DNA of 64,000 bases from Meghimatium bilineatum (GCA_034231615.1 CM067314.1:12186881-12250880), one strand, 5' to 3'. Shown: positions 10,123 to 20,805, counted from the first letter of the stretch. Notes: generated from the sequence alone by a model not told the origin. Made by a program: numbers and translations.

Positions 10123-10398
10123 TTTCTAATCAAGACTCTAGAAACATTAAGTAATCAAGATCCACAAGTCTGAGACACGCTGACCTATAACGCAGTAGTT
10201 GTGCCGCAGCGCAAACAATATGCAACAGCTGTGTATTTACAAATTTTGGGGTCACAACAGAGGCGTGTTACAACATTCACGGATGACGGTCAAGGTTAAT
10301 GGTAAATGTTAGGTTTGTAGGTTAACTTTTTCATGGTTGTTCCCCTTTCAATAATTTATCGAAACTGGTTTTCACAAGGGGGACGTCGCTCCTGAGTT

Positions 10399-10670
10399 GA
10401 CGAGGCCCGAAAGGGGAGCAAAGAATAACAACACTGTTTACCTTCCACGCATGTCGTAAAACGCGACTAAGGAGGTTATGGAATGGAGTTGGCTGTCTCA
10501 TCCCATATAGGGTCAGTGACCCAAAGCCATGCTGAAGTCGGATGTGTCAGACTAAAAGGCGCAGATATCGCAGCAATGCTGTAAACCATGGCACAACGCA
10601 TTCCGTTCTCCGGACTAAATCCTGCTAATCTGCAGGAGTTTGAGAACGAACGCAGACGAAGAAGAAGTCA
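10399..10670 (+). mobile_element. S1 SINE-like element, slightly 5'-truncated
   Basis: Begins at GAGGCCCGAAAGGGGAGC and ends CGCAGACGAAGAAGAAG. Contains the perfect palindrome GGGTCAGTGACCC and the stem GGAATGG...CTCATCCC. Confidence 0.75.
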
Positions 10671-10703
10671 TTATTTCTTTTGCTTTTCATTAAATACATT
10701 TTT

Positions 10704-10888
10704 CTTCTTCTGCGTTCAGCATCTGTGCTCATGCTATACCGTCAGGCCTGTCGTCAAGACGAAGTCCACTATCTTCTCTAGGTCAGAACGGCTGCCCCAT
10801 AGCTTTTGCCTCAAGTCTGTATCCTCTGGCCAGGTCTTCTGTCTCTGCTCTTTGTATGTTGGGCAGTCCTGAAGTATGTGTTCCGGAG
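10704..10888 (-). mobile_element. I-like LINE 3' fragment with 13-bp TSD
   Basis: 185 bp flanked by perfect TAAATACATTTTT (10691-10703, 10889-10901). On the minus strand it encodes the LINE C-terminus (PEHILQDCPTYKEQRQ-type, RSDLEKIVDFVLTTGLTV-type) and ends GCTGAACGCAGAAGAAGAAA. It is the same family as 29655-30162. Confidence 0.85.
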
Positions 10889-11029
10889 TAAATACATTTT
10901 TGAAACATGATTATATTAAAACCGAAGGCAAAATATGTCAAAACGTACGAAATCCCGAAATCGATCCGCGCCTTCCTGAATATCACCTTACTTCCCTTAA
11001 CGTGGACACACAGAACCACTGTTCTATAA

Positions 11030-11645
11030 GATAACAGTTATTCATAGTGTCAAGGGTCATGTGCCGTATTCCTTCCAGAACGTTGTCTTCCCAATGAATT
11101 CTCTGGACCCCCTTTTGTCTTCGGCGATGCGGTTTGCATTTTCCAACGATGTATTCATGTTATCTTAAATGTCGTCAGTCCATCGTCTTCTTGGTCTGCC
11201 CTTTCTCCTCTTTCCAGGTACTCTTCCCTGCATTATTTGTCTTTCTAAACAGTTGTGTCTCTTTATATGACCAAACAGGCGTAGTTTTCTTTTTGTTATT
11301 GTGTTTAGTAACCATCACTCTGGAATATTCAATGTGTGTATAATATCTGAGTTTCTGATTTTTTCCTTCCATGATATTCTAAGTATCTTTCTGTAGCATT
11401 TCAGCTCGAAGGCGTTGAACTTCTTTGCCGCTGTTTTACTTAGGGTCCATGTTTCACAGCCGTATGTTGCAACCGGAAAAATAAAAGTTCGTAACATTAG
11501 CACTTTCGTTTCTATTTTGTTGTTTTTCCATATGTTTTTCAGCCGTGTTATTGTGCAATATGCCATTGCCAATCTCTTCCTTATTATCTTCATAGTACTT
11601 ACGTAAAACATTAGCTTTACAATGAACGCACAGACTATCAGACTA
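11030..11645 (-). pseudogene. LINE family H, 3' part
   Basis: The minus strand open frame 11315-11671 reads ITRLKNIWKNNKIETKVLML, then FPVATYGCETWTLSKTAAKK and CYRKILRISWKEKIRNSDII, the RT thumb and C-terminal region of an RNase H-less LINE. Downstream DNA continues through a GRPRRRW-like block to about 11030. A matching copy is at 18130-18525. No endonuclease or palm domain remains. Confidence 0.75.
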
Positions 11646-11839
11646 TATGGTACACAAATACAAATATACAAGGAAATTTCAACGTTTCAACCTCAAGGTC
11701 TTGTTTCAATTCAAGAAAACACAGTGAACGAACAGTAAAAATAAAGGCACTATAAAATAACAGTGGCAAGCATTTCACAGCAGAGACATACAAGGAAACA
11801 ATGACGTACGTATGTATACACAAGTGTTGTCATATGAGA

Positions 11840-12105
11840 TTGATTTTGTCTTGTTTAGCAAAGAAGAGAAACACTGTCACCTGCCATGCATGTTGTTCGA
11901 AGGGACTAAAGTAGTTTGGGGGGTGGAGTTGACTGCCCCATCCCATAGAGTGTCAAAGTGACGTAGAAGCCATGCTAAAGTCTGAGGTGTCAAACCGAAA
12001 TGAACAGATAGCACAGCCAAGCTATAAACCACGACACAAAGCAATCCACTATTTGAACTTCATCCTGATAATTTGCAGGAGTTTGAGAACGAACGCAGAA
12101 AAATA
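11840..12105 (+). mobile_element. S1 element, old and diverged
   Basis: Keeps the S1 order (GCAAAGAAGAGAAACACTGT, GGGTGGAGTTGACTGCCCCA, AGGAGTTTGAGAACGAACGC) with many substitutions; the tail is AAAAATAAT rather than GAA repeats. Confidence 0.68.
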
Positions 12106-12204
12106 ATATAATAAATCAGTGTCGTGGCACGCGGAATGTTCCCCTAAGTGCTCAGCTCTCCTTTCCATGAGCCATCTAAGAGTATACATACCCAGTCCCC
12201 AGAT

Positions 12205-12628
12205 TCCCGCATGTGGTTGCGTCTGTGGGTCTCACCAATGACCCACTAGACATACCACCCATGCAACAGAAAACCTTAGTGGATGACATGCCGTTATACT
12301 GAAGTTATCTTCTTATAGAAGCTTCATGGCATGTCATCTATACAATTATGCTTTTATATTGGATGCCTGGAGCAATAGAGAAGTTCGGCATAACCAGTAG
12401 TTAATTGGTGACGGGAATGAGCACAGTCAACCCTATCTTGGCTACAGTGGCTAGGAGCAGTGCCAAGGTTGAAACCTACCTTCCTGGAGGTGTGATAGTT
12501 ATTCTCTGGCCCTGTCGCTGGGTGGGCCGAAAATCAACAGACTTCCCAGCAATATAATGTCATTTAATGGCATTAGGTCAAAGGACATGAGCCCATGGAT
12601 TGCTGGATCAGCAACCAACCAACCAACC
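12205..12628 (+). mobile_element. S7 element with AACC tail and 11-bp TSD
   Basis: 424 bp flanked by perfect AGTCCCCAGAT (12194-12204, 12629-12639), inserted in a C2 LINE remnant. Begins near GTGGTTGCGTCTGTGGGTCT and ends GATCAGCAACCAACCAACC. The copy at 44122-44750 is longer by about 205 bp. The tandem 4-bp tail and TSD indicate retrotransposition; its partner LINE is unknown. Confidence 0.85.
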
Positions 12629-12767
12629 AGTCCCCAGATGTTGGTTATGTGATCATTCCTAAAAAGACACACTTTCTCCCCTCACCCCCTGGTCATTCTC
12701 ATTTCTGCAATTCTTTGTATGGTCACGTTATCATCACCAGCATCGTCTTTTCCGCTCTGCAGTTAAT

Positions 12768-13160
12768 TAAAGCAGTAAATTAATGCAGTAAAGTAAATTA
12801 ATGCAGTAAATTAAATTAATGCAGTAAATTAAATTAATGCAGTAAATTAAATTAATGCAGTAAAGTAAATTTATGCAGTAAATTAAATTAATGCAGTAAA
12901 TTAAATTAATGCAGTAAATTAAATTAATGCAGTAAAGTAAATTTATGCAGTAAATTAAATTAATGCAGTAAAGTAAATTAATGCAGTAAATTAAATTAAT
13001 GCAGTAAATAAAATTAATGCAGTAAATTAAATTAATGCAGTAAAGTAAATTAATGCAGTAAAGTAAATTTATGCAGTAAATTAAATTAATGCAGTAAATT
13101 AAATTAATGCAGTAAATTAAATTAATGCAGTAAATTAAATTAATGCAGTAAATTAAATTA
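12768..13160 (+). repeat. 18-bp minisatellite (TTAATGCAGTAAATTAAA)n
   Basis: About 22 units with GTAAATT/GTAAAGT variants. Because 18 is a multiple of 3 it makes a spurious open frame of repeated IYCINL on the minus strand. It sits where the C2 LINE carries a similar sequence (AATTTATTACTGCCTTTATT on the same strand orientation), so it probably expanded from it. Confidence 0.85.
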
Positions 13161-13194
13161 TACAAGCAAATTTCAGTTCCTAGGATAAATTAAA

Positions 13195-13310
13195 CATTCT
13201 TGAGACCAACAAGTATTGAACCAATCCGTTCTAACGGCACCAAACCGCATGGTAACTAGAGTAGACGGGTTTTTCCGTACTTGACTAATCGCATCTCCAA
13301 AAAAAGATTC
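13195..13310 (-). repeat. S6 element, diverged copy
   Basis: Minus strand resembles 8050-8160: GGAGATGCGATTAGTCAAG, a GGTGCCGTTAGAACGGATTGG block, and GTTGGTCTCAAGAATG at the end. Confidence 0.7.
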
Positions 13311-13789
13311 AGCGAACATTCCGTACAAGTATTCAAGTATCATCAGTAACGCAAACATATAACATTCATAAATTAAATTAATGTAGTAAATTAATGCCAT
13401 TATTAGATCGGCACTATCTTGTGCCATCGACCAAAGCATAATCCGTCAAAAAGTCTGCCCTTTCATTGCGTCTGATTCCTGCATAACCAGAACAGTATAT
13501 ATCTCTGCAACACTGTGGACAAACGGAGTACTTCAGTAGCGTAACCAATTCTATTTTTGCTATTAATTTTTCTATCTTACGCAAAACGCTTTGGGAGTCT
13601 GAGGGTATTACCGTGTGAATTGATGTTCTGTCATCAACTGAGTGCTGCCGTCACCGCTTATATTTCTATTTTCTTAGAAATTGTTGAGTAGAAATCGTTG
13701 TTGAGTAAGCAGACGATTTCTCACGTACCTTCCTGTCATCTTGTAGGCAACAAACAACCCGCATCTACACTATTTCGTTTCTTGGTTGC

Positions 13790-14536
13790 CTGAGCCAACC
13801 AAACAACCAACCAACCAAACAATCAACCAACCAACTAACCAAATAACCAGCCAACAAAACAACCAACTAACCAAACAAGCAACCAACCAACCAACCAAAT
13901 AAGCAACCAAATAACCAAACAACCAAACACGCAACCAACCAATCAACCAACCAAATAACCAACCAACCAAACAACAAAAAACCAACCAAACAAGCAACCA
14001 ACCAACCAACCAAATAACCAACCAACAAAACAACCAACCAACCAACCAACCAAATAACCAACCAACCAACTAACCAACTAACTAACCAACCAAATAACCA
14101 ACCAACCAACCAAACAACCAACCAACAAACCAAACAAACAATAAACAAAAAAAAACAACCATACAACCAAACAACCAACCAGACAACCAACCAGACAACC
14201 AAACAACCAACCAAACAACCAACCAATCAACCAAACAACCAACCAATCAACCAAACAACCAACCAAACAACAAACCAACCAAATAACCAACAAACCAAAA
14301 AACCAACCAGACAACCAAACAACCAAACAAACAACCAAACAACCAACCAAACAACCAACCAATAAACCAACCAAACAACCAACCAATCAACCAACCAACC
14401 AATCAACCAACCAATCAACCAAACAATCAAACAACTAAACAACCAAACAACCAACCAAACAATCAACCAAATAACCAACCAACCAACCAAACAACCAACC
14501 AACCAACCGAACAACCAACCAACCAACCAACCAACG
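13790..14536 (+). repeat. 740-bp CCAA-rich simple repeat
   Basis: Nearly pure units of AACC, AAAC and CAAC (CCAACCAACCAAACAACC). All long minus-strand frames here are repeats of Trp, Leu, Val, Gly, Cys and Phe only and are not genes. The unit matches the tail of S7, a possible seed. Confidence 0.9.
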
Positions 14537-14589
14537 AACTAACAATATCTTTTAGTTTTTAATGCAACTGGACAAGTTGTTGTATGTTA

Positions 14590-15110
14590 CTTCTGTCTTG
14601 ATACCAATACATGCATCATCATCATCAAGTGCCGTCTCCGCTAAAAAAAGGTTGACTGCAACAGACCCTCATCTCTTGTCATAGTGGTGCACTCTGCTGG
14701 AATGTTACCTGTCCATTTAGAGATGTTACTATTCCTCTTGTGTCCTCTTCTTTTTTTCATACGAAGTGTTGGTATAACCTTTTTGTTAGTTTTCTTCTCT
14801 TTCCGTGAAGTTCTCCTTATTCTTCCAAATATCCACATCTCAAAGGTATGAATTATGTATTCCAGCTGTTTGTTTATTGTATATGTTTCTGAGCCATACA
14901 TTAATATAGAATAGATGTAGCATTGTATAATTCTCATTTTTAATTCGTGTGTATTTTGTTTAGATGTTAATATTGTCCTCGTGTCGTTGAAAGTACTTTT
15001 AGCTATTTCTATTCTCTTTGTTAACTTCTGTTTCACATCTACCGTTATTTGTGATTTGTAATTCATACAATGCAATACATTACATGATTCCATTTCATTT
15101 CTGAATTACA
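14590..15110 (-). pseudogene. LINE family B, 3' part
   Basis: The minus strand frame 14641-15093 encodes KSTFNDTRTILTSKQNTHEL, MYGSETYTINKQLEYIIHTF and a K/R-rich C-terminus with STISKWTGN-type block, then CGGAGACGGCACTTGATGATGATGATG. This is the thumb and C-terminus of an RNase H-less LINE with an ATG-repeat tail. Other copies: 32040-32310 and 41790-42470. Confidence 0.75.
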
Positions 15111-15600
15111 TCCTTTTTGTTTGTTTGCTTGTTAGTTGGTGGGTTTGTCTGTCTAGAGTCAGACAAGCCCCTTTCAACCGTGGAATGGTTTTCCTTTGGT
15201 TATATGGGGGCGTATATCGTGGCCCAATGGCCTGGGTTGTCCTGTTAGGGACTGGACTGGTGATTTGACCTGGGGTCTGGTCTGCGTGTCCTTATAAAGA
15301 CAAAAACTATTTGGAGATTGGGATGTAGTCCTAAGAAGGACTTGTTTGTTGTACTTGGTTTGTTTGTTGTACTTGGTGCGTTTGTTGTACTTGGTGTGTT
15401 TGGTGTTAGGCTCGTGGGTCTTGGTTAAACTACATCCTGGTAATCAGAGTTTGTGAATGTAGAAGAAAAACAAGAAGAATAATGAAACTTACTATAGACA
15501 CCCTAGACCGTCGCGAGTGAAAGACCTTAGCTGTACATAATTAATTAAAACCTCATTCGTGACCTCTGATGTCGACGTCTGTATCGGCAGCATTGGACTC
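15111..15600. other. No gene; short GTTTGTTGTACTTGGT repeats
   Basis: Three to four units of about 20 bp (TTTGTTGTACTTGG) at 15345-15405, then an AGTTTGTGAATGTAGAAG remnant resembling an S1/S2 tail near 15450. Otherwise unassigned. Confidence 0.35.
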
Positions 15601-15604
15601 GAAA

Positions 15605-15705
15605 CACCATCGAGTCGAATGGCTGCTGGAACAGAGGGCGGGGCACTTATGGGAATGCCCCACGTGCTGTAAAGCCAGTTTTCTAATCAAGATCAAGATC
15701 ATTCG
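15605..15705 (+). mobile_element. C2 LINE 3' end fragment
   Basis: Encodes EWLLEQRAGHLWECPTCCKA and ends TTTCTAATCAAGATCAAGATC, showing that C2 has an AATCAAG-type tail rather than GAA. Confidence 0.7.
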
Positions 15706-15734
15706 TTACGTTTTGGGTTATTGTTGTGTTTTCG

Positions 15735-15845
15735 TTGGTCATCATCATCATCAGGTGCCATGCCGGGTGGCGTAGGCGGTCATGGCTCTCTACAGCTCTC
15801 TGTCCACAGTATTATGTATCAAAGTCGTTGTTGTATCGTTGGTCA
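15735..15845 (-). mobile_element. Family A LINE 3' end
   Basis: Minus strand: CTTTGATACATAATACTGTG, ... CACCCGGCATGGCACCTGAT, then a TGATGATGATGA tail, as in 61337-63345. Confidence 0.75.
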
Positions 15846-15867
15846 ATGCTTATATACTTAGAGTCAA

Positions 15868-16022
15868 ATGTGACCCCTCCGAAGACGGATGTGTTGGGCC
15901 ATTGGTGTAAATAAAACGACAACACAACGCATCTCCATTCTCTGGTTTACATCCTGCTGGAAATCTAGTAGGACTATGGTCCTGCTACAAGGGAGATCCA
16001 ACGGGAGTTTGAGAATGACCCA
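15868..16022 (+). mobile_element. S2 SINE-like element
   Basis: S2 from CCGAAGACGGATGTGTTGGG through GTAGGACTATGGTCCTGCTAC to GAGTTTGAGAATGAC; the GAA tail is lost. Confidence 0.75.
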
Positions 16023-16299
16023 AAATAGCCAAGGCCGACTAACGATATGCACGGAAATAATCGAAATCGGCATCTCATGTCATGTTTACATTTTTCGAAC
16101 ACGTCTTAATCCTGGAAACCGGTCATAGCTGAGCCATGCATATTCTTCCAAGTCAACTTGAATACGAGAAAACTATAACCTACTTTCTAGTTTTTTAACT
16201 TCACGTGCCTAACTTCAGGATCGTTCGTGGCGTGTAAAACGTAAACAAACTCAAGCATATCCATGGCCTTTCACTATATAAGACCTAATGGCAATTGGG

Positions 16300-16800
16300 A
16301 CAATCAAGCCTTCTTAATGACTCACTTAACTGTTTCCGTGATTTCCATTGATCACTGTGATTATAGTGTTACAGTTCCGGTTTAAGTAATGGAGGAATGT
16401 TTATCTTTCTTGCTAAATCAAGAACTGGTTGATCATTAATGTAACACATTAATATCGTAACAAATTAAATATCTGTATTACTGAAACAGATTCAAGGATT
16501 TCCAACTCCCCTGTTAAGCTTTGATGTGGTCACCAAAGGGCAAGAGAAAACGAGGAAGACCAAAAGAAACTTTACCTAGAACTATTACAAGAGAACGTTT
16601 CACCATCGGTATCAGAAACAATGAAGATCTAAAGCAAATTGCAATGAAATGAGAAATATGGAAATCTATGACATCCGCCCTATGTCCCGTCTTTGGCCCT
16701 AGAGGAATAACTAACTAACTGTGATTATACGTCGTTTGACAACCAATGAAAATCAAAGAAAAGGTTAAAGAGTCATTTTAGAAGGCCTTATTTCCCATTT
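16300..16800. mobile_element. Possible DNA element with about 60-bp inverted ends
   Basis: The left end (GCCTTCTTAATGACTCACTT, then TGATTTCCATTGATCACTG and ATTATAG) is an imperfect inverted match to 16720-16795 (CTGTGATTATACGTC, CAACCAATGAAAATCA, GAGTCATTTTAGAAGGCCTT). A LINE fragment sits inside. Similar end sequences occur near 17710-17810 and 34540-34625. Confidence 0.4.
16520..16725 (+). mobile_element. 3' end of RTE-like LINE (family G)
   Basis: Reads WSPKGKRKRGRPKETLPRTI, then one stop and SALCPVFGPRGITN. The 'GKRKRGRPK-T-RR' block followed by 'W-S-ALC' is the typical end of RTE-type ORFs. Tail AACTAACTAACTG. Confidence 0.7.
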
Positions 16801-16904
16801 GCCAATACGTCTTTTAATGTTGCCAGTCATGGCTTATCCGTGACCCAACAACATTATAAAAACTGCTCTGCTAGCTCATTGAGAATCATCCTTCATAAGT
16901 GTAT

Positions 16905-17375
16905 TAGACACCGTTCCATCTTTCCAGATGATAGTATGTTTGTTGTTTGCGAGGGAGAGGAGATGGCTAACGCCCTCATTTGCAGAGCCCCTGAAATGTG
17001 AGATCGCTAACATCTCATACCCCTACGGCGTTAATAAATGATATGGGTTACTTTACTTTACTTACTATGTTTGTTGTAATATAAGAAATATAATATACGA
17101 TCTATAGCAATGATAGGTGTGACAGTCAAGACCAATCTAAGCCACACATTATCTTCCACATTGTGTACAAGGAATCACAGGCCCACCAGTATCATCACCT
17201 GCTGTTTCGTGTATTATTAGACGTGCAACCCTCGAACTAACTGAAATCACTTTCTACTTTGCCTTTGTACCATTCCTGATCTGTTCCCTCCATGCAACAC
17301 TATCCATGGCATCCTATTCACATTATTCCGTATCAATGTCTGTATCATGCATATAGAGACTAATCCTACATAAAG
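16905..17375 (-). repeat. Diverged copy of the 46.9/56 kb arm repeat
   Basis: Aligns with 47325-47600 in the same orientation: CCATCTTTCCAG, AGAAATATAA, GACCAATCTAAGCCACA, TGAACTAACTG-like, TGCCTTTGTACCATTCCTGA, ATCCATGGCATCCTATTC, TGTATCATGCATAT. Clearly more diverged than the two arms are from each other. It contains the S8 insertion. Confidence 0.65.
16947..17065 (+). mobile_element. S8 short element with TTTAC tail and 12-bp TSD
   Basis: 119 bp between perfect copies of TATGTTTGTTGT (16935-16946, 17066-17077). Contains GGAGATGGCTAACGCCCTC, GAGATCGCTAACATCTCATA and GGCGTTAATAAATGATATGG, and ends TTACTTTACTTTACTTAC. Internally it repeats a GAGAT-GCTAAC motif. Non-coding; SINE-like. Confidence 0.8.
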
Positions 17376-17454
17376 TAGATCTCTCGGTATTCTGCCATAT
17401 TCCACCTCCCTAGTGTGTCCCAGCAGTTTGGGCATATACAATACTGTGGTGTTG

Positions 17455-17685
17455 TTCGTTATTGCCAATACATCAGTATTAGTGACTTTGTGGTGCCATA
17501 CATCAGTGTTAGTGACTTTGTGCTGCCATACATCAGTATTAGTGACTTTGTGCTGCAATACATCAGTATTAGTGACTTTGTGCTGCCATACATCAGTGTT
17601 AGTGACTTTGTGCTGCCATACATCAGTATTAGTGACTTTGTGCTGCCATACATCAGTGTTAGTGAGTTTACACTTTTCTTTCTAA
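17455..17685 (+). repeat. 30-bp minisatellite
   Basis: Seven to eight units of CATCAGTATTAGTGACTTTG + TGCTGCCATA. Open frames on both strands are products of the 30-bp period. Confidence 0.88.
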
Positions 17686-17699
17686 AGTGATGCATTTGA

Positions 17700-18129
17700 A
17701 TTTATTGTAATTTTCATTGGTCACTTCGTATACATGTATTTTTTTTCGACATCCAGTGAAAATCACGGGAAAAGAACAGTGAGTCACTTTCGAATGATAA
17801 GTCCCAATGAGCCAGCAGGTGTTATATTTGTTGATGGCTACGGCATATCATAATTATCATATACACGGCATATAATAAATATTCAATACACGGCATATCA
17901 TACAGACACGTATTGTGCCGGGAAGATGGGGGGGGGGGAGGTACCTCAAGGACATGAGAATCTCCAGATGCCGTAGAAGAAGACGCTATGAAAAAAGTGA
18001 GAACCGTCCTTGCAAAGTTCTCAAGAAGAACAGAGACACAAAGCCATTACACTAATGAAATAGCGACTCAAATGTATCGTTGCCAAATACGGTATATTGA
18101 TTTTGTGTGGTCATTGTAATTGTAAACAC
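17700..18129. other. No gene; DNA-element-like end and short repeats
   Basis: 17700-17820 resembles 34535-34640 (TGTAATTTTCATTGGTCACTT ..., GTGAGTCACTTTCGAATGA). 17835-17905 holds three CGGCATATCATA units. No coding region. Confidence 0.35.
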
Positions 18130-18525
18130 TAAACATATTATAAACACACTGAATATTCCAAGAGTGTTGGTTACTAAACACAATAACAAAAAGAAAACTA
18201 CGCCTGTTTGGTCATATAAAGAGACATAACTGTTTAGAAAGACAAATAATGGAGGGATGAGTACCTGGGTAGAGGAGAAGGGGCAGACCAAGAAGACGAT
18301 GGACTGACGACATTAAAGATAATATGAATACATCGCTAGAAAATGCAAGCCACATCGCCCAAGACAGAGAGAGGTTCAGAGAGTTCATTGGGAAGACAAC
18401 GTTCTGGAAGGAATACGTCACATGAGCATTGACCATTGTAATTGGCAGGCACTTAGCTCCTACAGAAAGAACGCAAGTAGCTTGTGTTCGGAGGACGGTT
18501 CTATGACTGACGAATAACAAGATCT
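18130..18525 (+). mobile_element. LINE family H 3' end
   Basis: Plus-strand fragments read RRRGRPRRRWTDDIKDNMNT and SLENASHIAQDRERFREFIG, then TTFWKEYVT and a stop. Complementary to 11030-11340. 5'-truncated and frameshifted. Confidence 0.75.
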
Positions 18526-19659
18526 GTCGAGAATACTAGGAACCATCTTCTTGTAATTCGTGACGGTGGCCGACGGTATCGGGGAAAATATTTATCTAGA
18601 TCGCCATTATAATCACGGAGCGATTTGATCTGTTCACGTGTTACCATATTAACTCACACCTACTTAAGGATTGTTACATCGAGGTATTGATCCAATGAGG
18701 TACATTAGAAATGACCAATGACATTTATTATTATTTATTCATTTACTCTTATGTCGCCATCACACACGCAAATGCCCTTTGTATTGCATGTCCTTTAGTT
18801 TGACTGCTTCGAAGTCCATATTTTATTGTAGTTATTATTCAGAGTTGGAGAAAGTTGAATATGCGACGTGTGAAGAAAGTATGGAAATGAAAATATTTTA
18901 AATTTAATTGTATAAAGTGTGAGGCCTTGAATATTAATGCGGTCACGTGCATTAGATTAGGAATCCTTAACGCTGAAGAAGAAGAAGAAGAAGTGCCACT
19001 GTGTGGAATCTGCGCTCATTGCTATTCTTGAAAAAGACTGCCATTATAACTGCTAAAATTGATTAAATGATGTGATACCCCGTTTGACAAGTTTTCACCA
19101 GTAACTCAAAAACGTATAGAAAAATAATTGCAATGTAAACGAAATCCAGGAACTATTTGTTTACAACTGTACGTGACGTGCAAATCGCATACGATATGTG
19201 ACATGTATATCCTATATCATCTGTGAGGCGTCAATGTAGGCAATGCTTACATATTCAAATCTGATTATATATTTTAAAAGGAAAAAAATGTAGCATAAAA
19301 GTATATGTCTGCAGTAATTTTAAAAGCATATAAATATTGTCAACATTAATATTTGAGAGATTGTCGCGGAAGTATTGGGGGGGGGGGGGGGGGGGGGGGT
19401 GGTGATAAAATGAAAAAAAATGCGTTTCTTTCTATGATAAGTTATCGTGTAAGCAGCTTCTTCGGTCGCTTACAACTTGCAAGTAGTACAATTAATGCTT
19501 ATAATGTTTCTTAATACATGAGAGTTTTGCACTCTGTCATACATAATCTGTGTAAGTTTAAATTTGTTACTGGACTCAATACTCTCAATTTGAAAGGCTA
19601 TGATAGATGCATTAAAGTATTGCATTGATAAAATAGTAATATTTAACCTAAAATAACAT
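18526..19659. other. No gene; GAA tail remnant and a 22-bp G run
   Basis: 18965-18993 is a bare AACGCTGAAGAAGAAGAAG tail. A run of about 22 G lies at 19379-19400. The remainder is AT-rich and unassigned. Confidence 0.35.
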
Positions 19660-19740
19660 AGGTGCATGGCCACTAGGCTAGATAGCTGGCTTTGAACAGA
19701 ACTATCTAGAGATCGAATCCTGTTAGGAAATGTGTTTTGG
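19660..19740 (+). repeat. tRNA-like SINE head
   Basis: GTGCATGGCCACTAGGCTAG ... AGATCGAATCCTG resembles an A box and B box about 35 bp apart. It lacks a cloverleaf I can draw convincingly. Confidence 0.4.
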
Positions 19741-19866
19741 GGTAAAAGAGGAGAGAAATCTATAGAACTATCGAATGTGTGCAGCACAGATATATTGTAA
19801 ATAAAGACAGCATTGATGCATTACAGCAAAGACGTTATATTCCATATGTGTATGTGTGTGTACATA

Positions 19867-20032
19867 TTTCTTCTTCTTCTTCAGCGTTCATTCTCAAACT
19901 CCCACTGGATATCTTGTAGCCGGACCATGGTCCTAATAGATTTCCAGAAGGATGTAGTCCAGATAATGGAAATGCGTTGTGTCGCCGTTTTATTTGCGCC
20001 AATGGCCCGACACATCCGTCTTCGGTTGGATA
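19867..20032 (-). mobile_element. S2 SINE-like element
   Basis: Minus strand: CCGAAGACGGATGTGTCGGG to GAGAATGAACGCTGAAGAAG. Keeps the palindrome core GGACCATGGTCC. Confidence 0.8.
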
Positions 20033-20082
20033 CATTTTCCTCAGTGTTCATTATGAAACTCTCATATATAATACGTACTATG

Positions 20083-20345
20083 AATTTAAGACTATGATAA
20101 AAGCAGAATATAAGAAAAATTGGAAGCAGACGCACCCAACTGCAGAACCAAATGACCCCTACCATCAAGTGTCACGCTAGGAACAACCTATTGTCTTCAG
20201 ACTACGAACTGGCCACAACAGACTGAGAAATCGCATTTTCAGAAAACTGAAGATTGCGAGACAGGGTTGTGAAACTGTAGACTGAGCCCAGAGACTGCTG
20301 AACACATTCTGTACGCATGGTAACTCTACCAAGAAGAGAGAGAGA
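20083..20345 (+). mobile_element. I-like LINE 3' fragment
   Basis: Nearly the same DNA as 4430-4690 (AAAGCAGAATATAAGAAAAA, CAGACTACGAACTGGCCACA, AACACATTCTG). It encodes the cysteine/histidine-rich end after RNase H, with stops. Confidence 0.72.
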
Positions 20346-20401
20346 TAATATAATATGAAAATATGTGTGTGTGAGTGCGTGCGTGCGTGCGCGTGTGCGT
20401 G

Positions 20402-20508
<107 letters not shown>

Positions 20509-20654
20509 GGATAAAGTTGACATTTGTATTGGCTTTCCTATTGCTTACAGGTCAGAGAATGTCACGCCTGGTGACTGATGTATATATTGTTAAACTAAAA
20601 AAACCGCAGTAGTCTATATAAGAGTTGTATTTGAAGTAAACAGGTTAGGGAAGC

Positions 20655-20805
20655 TCACCTAGAATTAAACTCATGCCGAAATCGGATACGCTAGACCTAC
20701 ATGGCGCAAATAAAACGGTAGCACAAGTTACTTCACGCTCCCTGGTGGAAACCACACGAAAATTGGCGTTGGCTATCAGATAGCGAACACTAAAGAAGAA
20801 GAATA
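20655..20805 (+). mobile_element. S4-type 3' core
   Basis: GCCGAAATCGGATACGCTAG, TTCACGCTCCCTGGTGGAAA and GATAGCGAACACTAAAGAAG follow the S4 3' order; the tail is GAAGAAGAA. Confidence 0.68.

Larger units (their letters stand above)
12122..13665 (-). pseudogene. LINE family C2 RNase H region, riddled with insertions
   Basis: Pieces at 12122-12193, 12640-12765, 13385-13520 and 13545-13665 align in order with the minus-strand C2 copy at 25603-26030 and with the complement of 9450-9960. Between them lie an S7 insertion, an 18-bp minisatellite and an S6 fragment. No usable frame remains. Confidence 0.68.

Noticed and set aside
12767..13165. 132-codon frame of repeated IYCINL
   Set aside because: Product of the 18-bp minisatellite period; no start context or flanking coding sequence.
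13770..14526. Long minus-strand frames of W, L, V, G, C and F resembling membrane proteins
   Set aside because: They are translations of the CCAA simple repeat; composition is limited to codons of the repeat unit.
17413..17695. Frames on both strands with 10-residue repeats
   Set aside because: Explained by the 30-bp minisatellite.
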